Both the position numbers and the translations under genes were made by a program. A DNA stretch of 64,000 bases, from the NCBI GenBank assembly GCA_022478985.1, contig JAKSZP010013545.1:19191-83190 (forward strand). Direction: 5' to 3'. Shown here piece by piece: positions 20,919 through 32,267 of the stretch (the stretch's first letter is position 1; each line of letters starts with the position of its first letter). The DNA comes from Massospora cicadina. Taxonomy: Eukaryota > Entomophthoromycota > Entomophthoromycetes > Entomophthorales > Entomophthoraceae. Below the pieces are notes generated by a model, which did not search any database, was not told where the DNA came from, and saw only the letters and a program-made list of their open reading frames with translations.

Positions 20919-21990
20919 TGTGATGAATGGGGTCCTTCCACATTGTCACAAAGCAGTTGGGCAAGAGGGCCCAGGTGAGGGCCCATAAGCAGGAGAGGGC
21001 CGCTGTGGATAGGTTTTCATTTGTTAGCTTGATAAGTGATTAATGTATCCTTGGAACATGGTGAGGATGATGCTCACACTGAGGAGGACAGTCTGTCCCC
21101 CAGAGAGAGCATACAGAGAGGCGACAGCTCTGTCAAAATCCGAGGAATGGTCCATTTTCTTCACTTAAAATCCGTGGTTTGCTTTCAAAGTCTTAATAAA
21201 TTATTTCAAAATTTCAAAATTTATTTTTGATTTTTAAGGTATTTATCTTATATATTGGAAGACGAAGTTGTCCTAAACACCTTCGCTTGGTTGTTTTTAT
21301 ATTATGGAACAGGGGATATGGGGAAATTGGTTCCCATGTAGTCCGCGGGCTGCAGGCTATTTGCGGACCTATTTCAAGGATCTTGGCCTCCAATATTCCT
21401 GTCTAGGCCCGTTCTAGACCATTCGTTGAGTACCCGTGGCATTTGGAAACTTTTCTGCATATATTTTCATTAATTGGGAATGAATCAGAGCTCGGCATTC
21501 TTGTGTCATCCTTATTGCAAAAAGTTTCATTTTTGGGATAATTTGGCCTGGAAGCCCCTGATTTGCTGGGCTGCCCTTCGCTGTGGCTCTCAATATTCTT
21601 ATCAAGCGGTGGATTCAGCTTGGCAGCTCCTGATTCACTGAGCTGCCCAGTGCTGTGGTTAATGATGCTTCCATTTTTGGCATAATTTGGCTTGGAAGCC
21701 CCTGATTCGCTGGGCTGCCCTCTGCCATTGCCATTATAATCATTTAGTTCATCAGGCTTTGGGTTGGTAGCCTTTGATTGGCCCGGTCACCATTTATATC
21801 GACCTTTGCTGCCTTTGATCCGAGGTTTAGTATATTTGTTGACATGTGATTCATCAGAATGCCATTTATGAGGGTCATTGCCCTCGAACCCTATGCTTTT
21901 ACTAATGTTATCCACATTAATAAGAGCCCCAATCCCTGCCTTAGGGGGGTCAGGGCTATGTGGCATTCAGGCAGCGCCTTAACCGTCACA
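20919..21990 (-). repeat. 3' LTR of G
   Basis: Direct copy of 26265-27189, for example GTTGGGCAAGAGGGCCCAGG and GAGGACAGTCTGTCCCCCAG. It is about 147 bp longer than the 5' LTR because of extra repeat units at 21525-21730. Confidence 0.95.
21525..21730. repeat. Triplicated LTR motif with hairpin potential
   Basis: Three imperfect units, each with TTGGC-TGG-AGC-CCTGATT-CTG-GCTGCCC (starting near 21543, 21619 and 21687). The 5' LTR has one unit (near 26889-26922), where GGCAGCCC and GGGCTGCC can pair. The repeat explains the LTR length difference. Confidence 0.7.
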
Positions 21991-22010
21991 TCACCCCCTC
22001 AGAGGAGATC
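21991..22010 (-). promoter_or_regulatory. Polypurine tract of G
   Basis: On the minus strand CTCCTCTGAGGGGGTGA directly precedes the 3' LTR start TGTGACGG. Confidence 0.65.
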
Positions 22011-22064
22011 CCCATGCGCCCCCAGTAATCCTTCACCTTCTGGGGACAGTTGGCACAATTGTGG

Positions 22065-22253
22065 CTATTTTCCATGAGTTTCTTCTATTGGGTATCTGAC
22101 CCATTTTACCAAGTACCATTGCTTTTTGCAAGTGATTTTGGTATTCAGAATCTCCTCCACCTCATATTTTGACTCCCCTGGGTTGTCCAACTGAACTGTC
22201 TCCAGCTTTGCTGGTATGGCTCCTTCATATTTCTTGAGCTGCAAAACATGCAA
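22065..22253 (-). pseudogene. Chromodomain at the C-terminus of G integrase
   Basis: YEVEEILNTKITCKKQWYLV followed by KWVRYPIEET has the chromodomain pattern (hydrophobic EVExIL start, then WYLVKWxGY). The usual Gly of KWxGY is Arg here. Upstream LKKYEGAIPAKLETVQLDN links it to the integrase tail. Chromodomains of chromoviruses direct integration towards heterochromatin marked by modified histone H3. The aromatic cage is only partly visible. Confidence 0.85.
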
Positions 22254-22469
22254 AACTGGGTGTGCACACTATACTTCTGGGAATTCTAATTTGTACGCCA
22301 CCTCATTCACCTGTCAAAGGACCTTGTAGGGTCCTAGGCTGACAGGTTTGAACTTCCTACACTGTCCCAGGGTGTGTATTGTTTGGCATTTATCAAGATG
22401 TGATCTCCATCTTTGAGGGGTGGAGCCTCGGAGTGATATGCATCCGCCTTCCTCTTCTGGGCCTCCTAC

Positions 22470-23390
22470 GCCTTCTCCAGGTTTGCTCTCAATGTCTCAA
22501 AATTTTTCCTCATTCTGATCACTAAATCATCTGCTGGGGGTTCGTTCCCCAGCGTATCCCTCCATCACCTGTGGGTGATACCCGTGGTTTGTGAAAAAGG
22601 TCGACATTCCAGTTGATGAGTGTGCCAGGTTGTTGTATTCAACTGTGCAATTCTCAGCCACTTAATCCAATGATCATGCTGTGTGGTGAGGTAGCACCAT
22701 AGGTACTGTTCCAGGGTCTGATTGACCCTCTCTTTCTGGCCATCTGATTGGGGGGTGGTAAGCAGAGGAACGGCATGGTTTGATTTAAGATTTTTCCAGG
22801 AGGTGATCCCAGAACCTGGAGATGAACTGCAGGCCCCTGTCCGAGATGATCTCATCTGGGAGTCCATGTCAGGCAAAGACCTCCCTCACAAAGATTTCAG
22901 CCATTTCCTTCGCCGTGACCTTAGAGGTGCATGGGAAGAACTTAGCATATTTCATTATTTGGTCCACCACCACCATGAACGCATTGTAGCCCTCCAATTT
23001 TGGAAGCCCGGTGATAAAATTTACTCTCAGGGAGGTCCACGGCATTTGGGCGATCTGCAGTGGTTTTAACTTAACTGTGGGTTTGTTTTGAGATGGCTTC
23101 GATTGGGCGCAGGTAAGGCAGCGCGCGGTATAACCTCTTACAGTTCCCGCTAGGCCCAGCCAGGAGTAGTTCTGACATATCAGCTCAATTGTTTTTCCCA
23201 CCCCAGGGTGTCCCACCAGGGGGTGGTCATGGTATAACTCCATCACTTCAGTTTGAAGCTCGAGCTTTGGGACCCATAGGCGGTCATGGTGCAGGATAAG
23301 GCCCCCTTCTTCCTGTAGTTCTTGTAGCCTTCGCTGGGGTCCCCTCCCTCTATCTCTCTCCTGACCTTGTCTCCAAATTTGGTGCATCAT
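22470..23390 (-). pseudogene. Integrase of G
   Basis: The frame at 22869-23390 starts in the zinc domain: YHDHPLVGHPGVGKT gives the His pair and ARCLTCAQSKP the Cys pair. The core begins MPWTSLRVNFITGLPKLEGY, where the first catalytic Asp (normally VDFITGLP) is Asn. The second part, 22565-22876, is in another frame and holds PQSDGQKERVNQTLEQYL with the catalytic Glu. The middle Asp block (normally SDRG) reads SSRTG, so that Asp also appears lost. The C-terminal barrel lies at about 22260-22470. Confidence 0.9.
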
Positions 23391-23599
23391 TGGGCTGTTC
23401 GGATTCTCTCTGTTAAGTCAGGGCATTCCTCCTGTATCAATGCAAACACCTGGGGAGGGAGCATCGTGGCCGTGTTTAACTCATCCAGCTCCTCCTTTGT
23501 GAAGGTCATTTTTGGGTCCTGGCTAAGTAGGTCTAGGAGTAAGTTGCTCTCCCCAGGCTTATATTCTTTTTTAAAATCATATTGAGACAGCTCTAGGTG

Positions 23600-23880
23600 C
23601 TAGAGGGCTTGTATTTAATTCATCCTACGGGGGCTCTTGTGGAACTCCAAGGCCATGTGGTCAGTCTAGATCGTTATGGGTGGCGCGCATACAACAGGTA
23701 ATGCTGCCACTCATATAGTGCTGCAACAATCGCCAGGAGTTCCTTGTCATAGACGGGGTAGTTTGTTTCTGCCAGTAGCATCTTCCTGCAGAAGTAGCAT
23801 ATCAGGTGCACCAAACCCTCCTCCCCTGTCTTCAAGAGGACCGCCCCAATGGCGAAATTTGATGCATCTGTCTCCACAAT
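23600..23880 (-). pseudogene. RNase H of G
   Basis: [20 protein letters not shown] supplies the first catalytic Asp region. [19 protein letters not shown] carries the conserved Glu helix, and YLLYARHP the strand that precedes the final His/Asp block, which is disrupted. It follows the RT directly on the minus strand. Retroelement RNase H degrades the RNA of the hybrid during cDNA synthesis. Confidence 0.88.
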
Positions 23881-23970
23881 GAATGGATGATTGGCGTCCG
23901 GGTGTGCTAGGACTGGCGCTGTGAGAAGGGCCTCTTTTATGGCCTGGAACGCCCTCTATTCTTACTCTGC

Positions 23971-24918
23971 CTATTGGAAAGGGACTTTCCCGTTCAACTG
24001 GGTAAGTGGGGAGGCTGTTTCTGAGAGGTCCTTGGTGATTCTCCTCAGGAAATTCACCACCCCTAAGAAACTGCGCACATCTGTCTTATCTGTTGGCGCT
24101 GCCCACTCTATCACTGCTGTCAGCTTGTCTGGGAAGATGGCTGTCCCCTTCTCAAATACAACGTTTCCTAGGAAAGATACTGAGCCCTTGTAGAACTCGC
24201 ATTTGGAGGGCTTCAGTCGCAGGTTAGCCTTGTCCAGTGCCCTGAGGACCTTCTTGATGTCCTCTGTGTGCATCTCGTGAGACTTGAAAAACACCAAGAT
24301 TTCATCCATGTATGCGACACAGCATTTCCCAATCAAGTTGCCCAGGGCATGGTCAATGGTACTTTGAAAAACAGCTGGGGCTTTCTTAAGTCCGAACAGC
24401 ATAACCTTGAACTCATTACCCCTAGGTGGCACTTGAATGCCATGTACTGTTGGTGCTCGGGTACAACTGGCACTTGGTTCAAAGCGTCGACCAGGTCCAA
24501 CCTTTGAGAACACCTGACTCCCAGTGAGCATCTGGGAGATACGCACCATTAGCAGAATGGGTTAGGGGTCCATTTCAGTTATGGCGTTTAAATGGCGGTA
24601 GTCCACAAAGGGGAGGAGCTCGCCGTTGGCCTTGGGGACCAGGAGGATGGGAGACACCACAGGAGATTTTGAGAGCACAATCATCCCTCACTCCAACATA
24701 TCCTTCACGTACTGGTCTAGGGCTTCCTTCGCTCTGGGGTTCAGGGGGTACACCGGGCTTCCTTTTGGGAGCTCAGCATCCCCTTTGAACTTGAATGAGA
24801 ATACAAAGGGGCCCTGTGAAGCGCAGGTGGCAGTGACGCTCTTCTGGAACAGGTTTTCATAATCTCTGAATTCCTCTGGCATCTTTTCCCTCTCCATCCC
24901 TAGTTGCATAGAGTTCAT
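23971..24918 (-). pseudogene. Reverse transcriptase of G
   Basis: The N-terminal part 24688-24918 has MPEEFRDYENLFQKS and LPKGSPVYPLNPRAKEALDQ, with the usual linker. After a stop come VSPILLVPKANGELLPFVDY and RHLNAITEMDP. The second long frame, 23971-24549, has NEFKVMLFGLKKAPAVFQST and then the active site CCVAYMDEILVFFKSHEMH. The motif is YMDE, so the second catalytic Asp is Glu. The thumb GVVNFLRRITKDLSETASPL follows. Two breaks (about 24550 and 24687) interrupt it. Confidence 0.92.
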
Positions 24919-25179
24919 GCTAGGCCTGCTTCTTCCCGAGGTAAAGAATTAAGACGTTATAGGCTCTTGATCTTTGGGGTGAAACATCACCTGGCCCCCC
25001 TCCAGATCAAAATGTGGGAGTACTTGTGCCACTATTTCATGCCTAGAATGATGGGGTGTGGCAGGTTCTGGATTGCGCAAAAGTCTTCCCAGAAGTGGTG
25101 GAGTCCCTTTTAAATCTTAATCCTGGGCTCAATCCTCCAGCATTCTGATGACTTGGAGTTCTACAAGAGTCATGGTACC

Positions 25180-25260
25180 CTTTTCTTGCATTTGTACTTC
25201 CAATTTCTTGGCTAACTCTCAGTCCAGGTAGTTTTATTCAGCTCCAGTGTCCACTAACGC
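25180..25260 (-). pseudogene. Retropepsin remnant of G
   Basis: The minus strand reads ERLVDTGAE, stop, NYLDWELAKK. D-T-G is the catalytic motif, followed by the NYLD phrase typical of chromovirus proteases, with one stop between them. The rest of the domain up to RT (25000-25180) contains stops and a VLPHFDLEGGQVMFH segment. Confidence 0.7.
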
Positions 25261-26060
25261 TCACAGTTTTCTATCTTGACCCATTTCCCTTTCTTCTTTC
25301 GCTTCAAAGTAAACGGAAAAAACAGGTAGGAGGAACCATTTTCTTTATTGAGTGAAGAAATGCAAGCAGGGGTCAGGCGAAGGTTGTAGGTGGGGCCGTC
25401 CGAGCTGCTGGGAGTAGTGGGTGCAGGAGCTGTGGGGCGTGGGGCATTTTCACTGGAGACCCCCTGCTCTTGTTGCCCCATATGACTTGAGATGAGCTCT
25501 GACTCCGCGCGTTGTCCTCAGAATCTACCATGGTTCCCAGGTATAGTGGCCCTGGCTTAGGCCAAGGCTAGCTGGTTCTCTACCTGAGAAGCAACAGTGA
25601 CTTCTTCCTATAAGGTTGCCCCCAGGTGGGTGGCAGCCATAGCTGTGAGGATGTCCGGGCAAAGATTCTTTCTAAACATCTGTGCAAGATGGGAATGAGA
25701 CACTTTTGCAGCTTTGGCTAGGGGCCAGATAAGCCAATCATATTCCTTAATGGCCATCAACCTTAGCTGAGGGCCAAGAGCGTTGACCAGGCGGCATCCT
25801 GAGAGTCGTTTGGTGTGGTGGCTCTTTCCACCAAGTGGAGGCAGTCCTCCAGAGAGGCTGGAAGTGCCGGCTGTGTTTCTAAGAGATTGGTGAGCCAGAT
25901 GGACAGGTTCTTCAGCAGGTCCTCTATCACCTGGGCAATCTGGAAGGATGCAGCCGTTGTACCCCCAGTGGCCACTGTGAGGCGGGCCTGTAATCTAACG
26001 CTAGAGAAGGTTCCATTCATTACACTCAACACCTCCTCGTCAGTGCTTGTCTAAAATTGG
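25254..26060 (-). pseudogene. Gag remnant of G
   Basis: The frame at 25763-26032 starts MLSVMNGTFSSVRLQARLTV and contains ASFQIAQVIEDLLKNLSIWL. Coding continues with gaps through 25500-25760 (AIKEYDWLIWPLAK near 25720-25760). The frame at 25254-25481 is Pro/Ser-rich (ENAPRPTAPAPTTPSSSDGP) and would join capsid and protease. No CCHC knuckle is evident. Order and strand agree with G. Confidence 0.65.
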
Positions 26061-26264
26061 ACATGGCATCAACGTGTTGGACATAAGTGACGGAATTCCC
26101 TCAGGATGGGAGGAGGCGAGAGGCTTCCCTCAGCAGGAGCAGGATGGAAAAGATAACCATCAGGAGAGTGGTAGTGTGCTCATACCAAGCGGGTAGGGCT
26201 CTCTTGTATGGTCTACCCATCCCATCCCATAAAAGGGAGATGAGAAAAAATGAACTTAGTCTAA

Positions 26265-27189
26265 TGTGATGAACGGGGTCTTTCCACATTGCCACAAAAC
26301 AGTTGGGCAAGAGGGCCCAGGTGAGGGCCCATAAGCAGGAGAGGGCCACTGTGGTTAGGTCCTTCATTCGTTGGCTTGATGAGCAATTAAGGTATCCTTG
26401 GAACACAGTGAGGATGATGCTCACACTGAGGAGGACAGTCTGTCCCCCAGAGAGAGCATACAGAGAGGCGACAGCTCTGTCAAAATCCGAGGAATGGTCC
26501 ATTTTCTTCACTCAGAATCCCTGGTTTGCCTTCAAAATCTAATAAATGGTTTCAAAATTTCAAAATTTAATTTCAATTTTTGAGGTTTTTATTTCATATA
26601 TTAGAAAACGAAGTTGTTCTAAACACCTTCGCTTGGTGTTTCTATATTATGGAATGGGGGATATGAGGAAATTGGTTCCCACAGATTCCACGGGTGGCAG
26701 GTTGTTTGCGGGCATATTTCAAGAATCTTGGCCTCCAATATTCTCATCTAGGTCCATTCTAGACCATTCGTTGGGTACCTGTGTCGTTACAGAAACTTTT
26801 CCGCATTTATTTTTGTTCATCAGGAATCAATCAGAGCTTGGCATTCTCATGTCATCCTTAACACAAAAATTTCCATTTTTGACATAATTTGGCTTGGCAG
26901 CCCCTGTTTGCTGGGCTGCCCTCTGCCGTTGCCATTCTCATCATTTAGTTCATCAGGCTTCAGGTTGGCGGCCTTTGATTGGCCCAGTCACTATTTATGT
27001 CGACCTTTGCTGCCTTTGCTCCGAGGTTCAGTAGATTTGTTGGCATCTGATTCATCAAAATGCCATTTACTAGGGCTGTTGCCCTCGAAATCTATGCTTT
27101 TATTAATGATATCCACATTACTAAGAGCCCCAATCCCCGCCTTGGGGGTCAGGGCTATGTTACGGTCAGGCAGCGCCTTGATCGTCACA
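26265..27189 (-). repeat. 5' LTR of G
   Basis: On the minus strand it begins TGTGACGATCAAGGC and ends TTCATCACA. It has a single copy of the motif that is triplicated in the 3' LTR. Confidence 0.95.
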
Positions 27190-27194
27190 CCCAG

Positions 27195-28770
27195 CTGCGG
27201 GGTACAGCCAGCTTGGGGTCATAAGTGGAAAGAAGGGTCTACTCGTAACAAGCAATGGTAAGACAATACAAACATTGCGTTTGTGTTCAGTCCAAGACAA
27301 AAAAACTCATTGTGGGTGACATGTGCTCCACCTACTTTTTCCATAAATTCTTTGCACCGTGACAGAGCTTGGCCTGCACACAGGTGAGGCAGCTGGACCA
27401 CTTCATTTCAAAGCTCTCCAGCCAGTGTGGCAGTCAAAGTCAAAACTTTTACTCCAAGTTGTATAAGTTTGAAACACTCAAACCCGCTGCATTTGATGGG
27501 TTTTTTGTGGTGAACATATCTGCACCTTTTCCTAATTTTGAAGATGATGAAATCAATTACTTAAGAAAAAATCTGGTATGCCATTTGCGGTGCACCACAC
27601 AGTAAATGCCCAGGTCCAGATGGGATTCCATATGAGTTCATTAAAAAATATTTTACTGATTTTGTCCTCACTAATGCTTGACTAAGTGAAAAATTCTCTT
27701 AGAAACGCGCCTCCTATCTGGGGCCAGGAGCCTATATGATAACGCTGTATAATAAGTGGGATAATCTGGACTTTCATACTGGCACTCCATATCATTTTAT
27801 ATTAGATTTGAAGTTATTCACTAAAATTATGGCCAACAGCCTAAGGGAAGTTGCTTCTGAAGTAATCTCCTCTGAGCAGTTTAATTTTATTCTCAAACAG
27901 GCATTATGGACAACATCCACACCGTAGCCAATCTACAGCTACTGGGGCGCTTGTGTTCTTATTTATCCAGCAAAAAGCCTGACATAAGGTCATCTGGGAT
28001 TACCTCATAGCCTGCCTCCAAAAATTCCACCTTCCCTACGGGTTCATTAACGGGGTGATGTTGCTCACGGATTTTTCTACAATGACTATGCTTGGACCTG
28101 GTATTCTCACTGAAGTGGTTACCCTCAAAAGGGACTCCTCCAAGGGGACCCTTTAAGCCCACTCTTATACAACTTCAGACTTGGCCCACTTTTACATAAT
28201 GTGAATGCCCACCTTACTGGTGTTCATGTGCAAGGCCAAGCACCTGTTAGGATGCTGGCATATGCGTAAAATTATGTGGTTTGGATATCTGAAATCAATG
28301 ATTTAGGAGAGCTGGAGGCAATTATCCAGTATCACTCCAGGGTCAGTAAAGCCGCCCTTAATGCCTTCAAAACTGAAAACATTTTATCAGCTGGTACCAA
28401 GCGCGCTGGTCACCCACCCTGTAGTCAACCTGCTTCAGCAGCTTGCTCTCTGGTTCTCCTTCCCCGCCCACCCCATACAGCCCCAATTGAGATCGCTTTT
28501 GTGCCACGACCCACTGTTGGCCTGGTGCACTATTTTGGAGTGTGGTTGGAGGTGGGAGGGTACGCCTCAAGGGTAATAAAGCACCACATCCTTGACAATG
28601 TCACAAAGCGCATTGCTTCTTTAAGAGCTCACCAGACTACCCTCACAGGCTGGGTTTCACTTACCAAATCTATGCTCCCGTCAAAAGTCTGGTTTGTGGC
28701 TCACGCCATCACCTTTTCTTCCTTTTCTTCAGCTCTTTATATGCCCTTCTGCAAGGGTGGTTTTGGTTAG
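27195..28770 (+). pseudogene. LINE F reverse transcriptase remnant
   Basis: Resumes F after element G. MACTQVRQLDHFISKLSSQC matches VACTQVQRSDNSIVDTLAEV of H. CPGPDGIPYEF (near 27610) is the first strong RT block. KLFTKIMANSLREVASEVIS with SSEQFNFILKQALW matches ILTKIMANRLGTVASATIS in H. The catalytic FADD block is destroyed (YA, stop, NYVVWISEIND near 28260-28300). The frame at 28276-28770 continues as thumb (VGLVHYFGVWLEVGGYAS). Many shifts; inactive. Confidence 0.85.
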
Positions 28771-29850
28771 GCCTCCCTCCCCATGTGCGCCTGGAGTCAT
28801 GTTTGGCCCTCTCCATAGTGGAGTATGGCCTGCTCAACTTCGAGGCCCATGCCTCCAAAATACTTGGCACCTGGATCGCTGCAGTCACCAACCCCACACT
28901 CTCAGCCCAGCACTGGTCACGCGCGCCCTGCCCCAATTTTGCCCGCGCACTTTGCCTCTGCAATCCTCACCACCCCCTTCTCTGCTTAACTATCTTGCAT
29001 CTCATCCCTCTGCTGCAGGCTTGCATGGGACGCTGCCCCACTTCAAACATATCCTTCTCTCTATGCATAGCGCTGAGTGGAGAATCAGAATCAGTGGCCA
29101 TACAGCCCAGAATGTTCGCCCTACTCCCCGTTTCATGCAAGAGATTCATGTGCAAGTCGTTTTAAGCAACCTTTTACCCCAATGTCCCCCATCATTGTAC
29201 ATGTAGACACCCTTGACAAGATGGACAACCCATGCTCTCTGGAGACCCAAAAAAAATTTTGCAGTACTCACACCATCCTATGTTACATCCTCAGATTTGA
29301 GCACATGTGTGGAGATTCCTGTAAAAGGTGTGTTGGACTGCTGAGCGGTCCAATGTCTCTCAATCTTCATGCATTGTGTGAGGTCAATATGGGTTATTAG
29401 TACATCGCTTGGAAGATTGCCCGCCATCACAGGCGATCTGTTGGGACGTTATTTGCCGCTTTTGCCAGGAGCGTGAATGGACTTTCACCCTATCTAAGAA
29501 CATCTTTGGCTTTTTAATGGCCTCCCCTATCCACCCTTATCTCCAGGCCTTAATTGTTGCAATAGCGCTTTGGACGATCCACACTATTGTCTTTGAAGCA
29601 CTGTCTGGCACAGCCCCTACCCTCCATGAAGCTGTGCGTCGCTTCCACTCCCAACTCACAGATCACTTCCAAGCTTGGTTTTTTGGCCACCAGCTATCCC
29701 TCCAACGCCAGTTGGTGTCATCCTGGTTCCCCATCTGGCTCCAGTGGTCGGACTTTTTCTTTAATTCATATGCAGTTTTGGCCCAGGCCTCCCCTGAGAC
29801 TACCCCTCTTCCTTCCAGTGGCGGTCCCGTTGGCAACAAGAGGTAGCTTC
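28771..29850 (+). pseudogene. LINE F ORF2 C-terminal region
   Basis: Collinear with the end of H ORF2 in several frames: LESCLALSIVEYGLLNFEAH (H LLDFKAHAAKILGTW), then ILGTWIAAVTNPTL, then QAICWDVICRFCQEREWTFT and IVAIALWTIHTIVFEALSGT. H's C-terminal CCHC lies where F reads around RFEHMCGDSCKRCVGL (about 29295-29345), so only parts survive. The end SSWFPIWLQWSDFFFNSYA matches SSWFPVWFIKSDPFLHT in H. The untranslated tail runs to 29946. Confidence 0.82.
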
Positions 29851-29946
29851 TGCTCCTCTGGGGTGCCCTTATGTTTCTAGGAGTTTTGTAGTTGTTGTTT
29901 ATAGGAAGTGTCCATCCCATGGTAGGTCTTCCCCCAATTAATTATA

Positions 29947-29959
29947 AAAGATCAATATA
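29947..29959. repeat. Target site duplication of LINE F, right
   Basis: AAAGATCAATATA directly after the F tail. It lies in frame with the RT of O as (K)DQY. Confidence 0.7.
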
Positions 29960-32267
29960 AGTGCGCCATGGTCACAAACATAGGGCTATTTTTAACCAAC
30001 CGTCATGTTACAGAGGCAGTGTAATGCCCTAACACATTATAATGTGCTAAGGACGAAATATAATAGGTGATTTGAAGTTTTCCTGTGTACTGTTATATCT
30101 CTACAACAATAACATCTTTTCCAAAACTTTTAACGTCCATCTAGAGCACCTTCATCATAGTAAAATTTGACTCTAGGAGGCATCAATAAAGCGCAAGCTC
30201 TCCAAGTAATCATATTTTACAGCTAAGTTTGGTTTTTATGAACCAAAAGGTCATAAAGTGAGAATCCAACTTTTAACCGATAAAGTTTCAGCAATAGAGT
30301 AGATGTAACCACGCCAGAGTCTTAGGGTCATATAGGTGTTCCTAGGTATAGTGGGGTACTTTAGGCAACTTTTTCCATGATTCTCTGACTTCGCCAATTC
30401 TCTAGTTTATAAACTTCATACAAACATACCTTTCAATTGGAGCCCAGAGAAAGATAAGGCTTTAATCTCCTTTAGATGGCCCTAATCACTCAGCCTGTTC
30501 TGATTTATCCAAATTTTTCGACATTTAATAATACTACTTTTCCAGTAACTAGGCCATGGGGCTATCAAGGTCCAACTCGAGGACAAGTGTATAAATCCAT
30601 GACTACTTTACCAAAATTTATCAAAGGACAAATGTATTATAATGTCACCAAAATCAGACCATTTAGCTGTGCTACTCACTATTAGGCGCTTCTGACCTTT
30701 TTTATGGGAACGCTTTACCATTGTCATTGACCATGCATCACTAAAGTGGCTTCAACAAAGCGAAGGATCCTGACGGTCAATTGACCATATAGGCTCTCTG
30801 GCAACAAAGTTAGACTTAATCACTATACAAAGAGCTAGTATAATCCATTAAAATGTGGATTAATTATATTCAATTAACCTCAGATCCATAAAGAGACTTC
30901 AATTAATGTCTGAAAATACATAAATACAGGACATTATACTGTACAAACTAATTGACAGAAAGTGGCTACATTATATGTGACCCTCATCTCAAAATGAAAG
31001 CATTCTCAAAGTGCACTCAAATGTAGGAAATAAGTTCATTAAGAATTATGAGTGACTAAGAAAACAGTGCTAATGCGACTAAGAATTGGTAACGTACAGG
31101 AATTATTTGAAGTTTGTCAAAAGTGTAGGACCCAGGATTAGCTGATCCCTAATTATCAACATGAGGCAGTAGCTCCTTCTTTGCAATTTTGTGTTTTTAG
31201 TATGAACATTGAAGGGTTTCTATACATGGACCTCCACAGTTTTTGTATATACCAATTGCAATTTAACTTATCACCATATTGGTTTAGAAAATTCCATTCC
31301 TGATGCTACTGCTAAAGTCAAAGCCTTATTCATATTTTTCTCATCTTCACGCAACCTGGATGCTTAGGGGGTTTTGCTCTTATCAATGGATTAATTTTTA
31401 CATCTTAATTTGTTTAAAAACTAACTTCCTTAGTTCCTAATTATTTATTACTATAGTAATCCCTCTAATTTTTCTACTAATAGGTTCAGTAGAACATTCA
31501 AATATTACTTTAATCTTTATTCTATGTAAGTTGGAAGCCTTAGACCCCATGCAATGGAACTATTACTTACCATCCGCCTTGATGACTTATTTATAATTAT
31601 TATTGTAGTATAAAAAGTCATCATTTCAGGATCTTTAGGAAGAAAGCCCAGAGTGCCCAGTAGTGTCCACCTTTAGTGGACGATACTTCTCTGATAATGC
31701 TGAGCTACTATTAAGGCTTTAGCCAATGATATAACCAGAATGAACGCGCTTATTAGTTAAGGGATCATCTTGGCAACCATGAAGGAGATTATGTGCTCTA
31801 ATGCTAGTCAGTCAGCTCGACCCACGTTTAATATTTTAGATCTTTTGTTATCTTAACATCATCATCTTGATGGGCGACATAACAAAATTTGACACCTCCT
31901 GGTTAGAAACTCATTCCATATTATATAAGCCTGGTTTCAAATATTCCCTCACTGATGTTATCCAAGGCATGGTAGTTACATACATGCTAGATTCTTGCGC
32001 CCCTATGTCCACCTCAAAAAGGATCTTGATGGGGGAAATATCAGCATTTGTACTTAAAGTTTTTTTAAAAATTAAAAATTAGAATAACAAATCTCTTAAA
32101 CAATCTCTTACGTAATTAAATCACCATGAATAGATGATTTGTTGCTTCATATAACTATCCTTAAATGGAAAGGATTTATAAAGGGGATTTAAATATTGTC
32201 ACCTGATGTCATTCTGTCTCAGCATCCAGGGTTGCAACCAAAAGCCCTAGTACAATGAGCAGATAAC
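29960..32267 (+). pseudogene. Gypsy O pol remnant: RT, RNase H, integrase
   Basis: After LINE F the RT resumes: KCAMVTNIGLFLTNR, then a MLQRQCNALTHYN phrase (Gypsy MPQGLCNAPATFQ), then LYNNNIFSKTFNVHLEHLHH where YLDD has become YNNN. The thumb RVIxVFLGIVGYFRQLFP (x is a stop) lies near 30325-30380, with IPFNWSPEKDKALISF near 30430. RNase H reads FTIVIDHASLKWLQQSEGS (about 30716-30770). Integrase signs are weak (YMDLHS-like reading near 31225 and VLLSMD near 31370). The frame at 31867-32082 may be the C-terminal domain. It ends at the J LTR, which is probably inserted in O. Confidence 0.7.

Larger units (their letters stand above)
20919..27189 (-). mobile_element. Chromovirus G (Gypsy with chromodomain)
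   Basis: Full-length minus-strand Ty3/Gypsy element inserted into LINE F. LTRs are 26265-27189 (5') and 20919-21990 (3'), beginning TGTGACG and ending CATCACA. Internal order on the minus strand is gag, protease, RT, RNase H, integrase, chromodomain. Its proteins are clearly distinct from those of A-E: it has the chromovirus YDKELLAIV RNase H and PQSDGQ integrase phrases. Frames are longer than in the neighbours, with few stops, so G is one of the younger Gypsy insertions. Confidence 0.95.
18472..29946 (+). mobile_element. LINE F, interrupted by chromovirus G
   Basis: Non-LTR retrotransposon on the plus strand with a 5' end CTTTTCTTTCTC shared with LINE H. It carries ORF1 with a decayed zinc knuckle, ORF2 with endonuclease and RT, and an AATTAATTATAAA-like 3' tail. 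Flanking 13-bp duplications mark its insertion into the RT of Gypsy O. Chromovirus G (20919-27189) is inserted between the endonuclease and RT regions. F is much more decayed than H but collinear with it from end to end. The clade is probably Tad1-like, judged from its being fungal and from the ORF1 CCHC. Confidence 0.88.

Noticed and set aside
26101..26511. 136-codon minus-strand frame resembling a multi-pass membrane protein
   Set aside because: It spans the LTR/leader junction of chromovirus G, and the same LTR sequence gives no such frame in the other copy.
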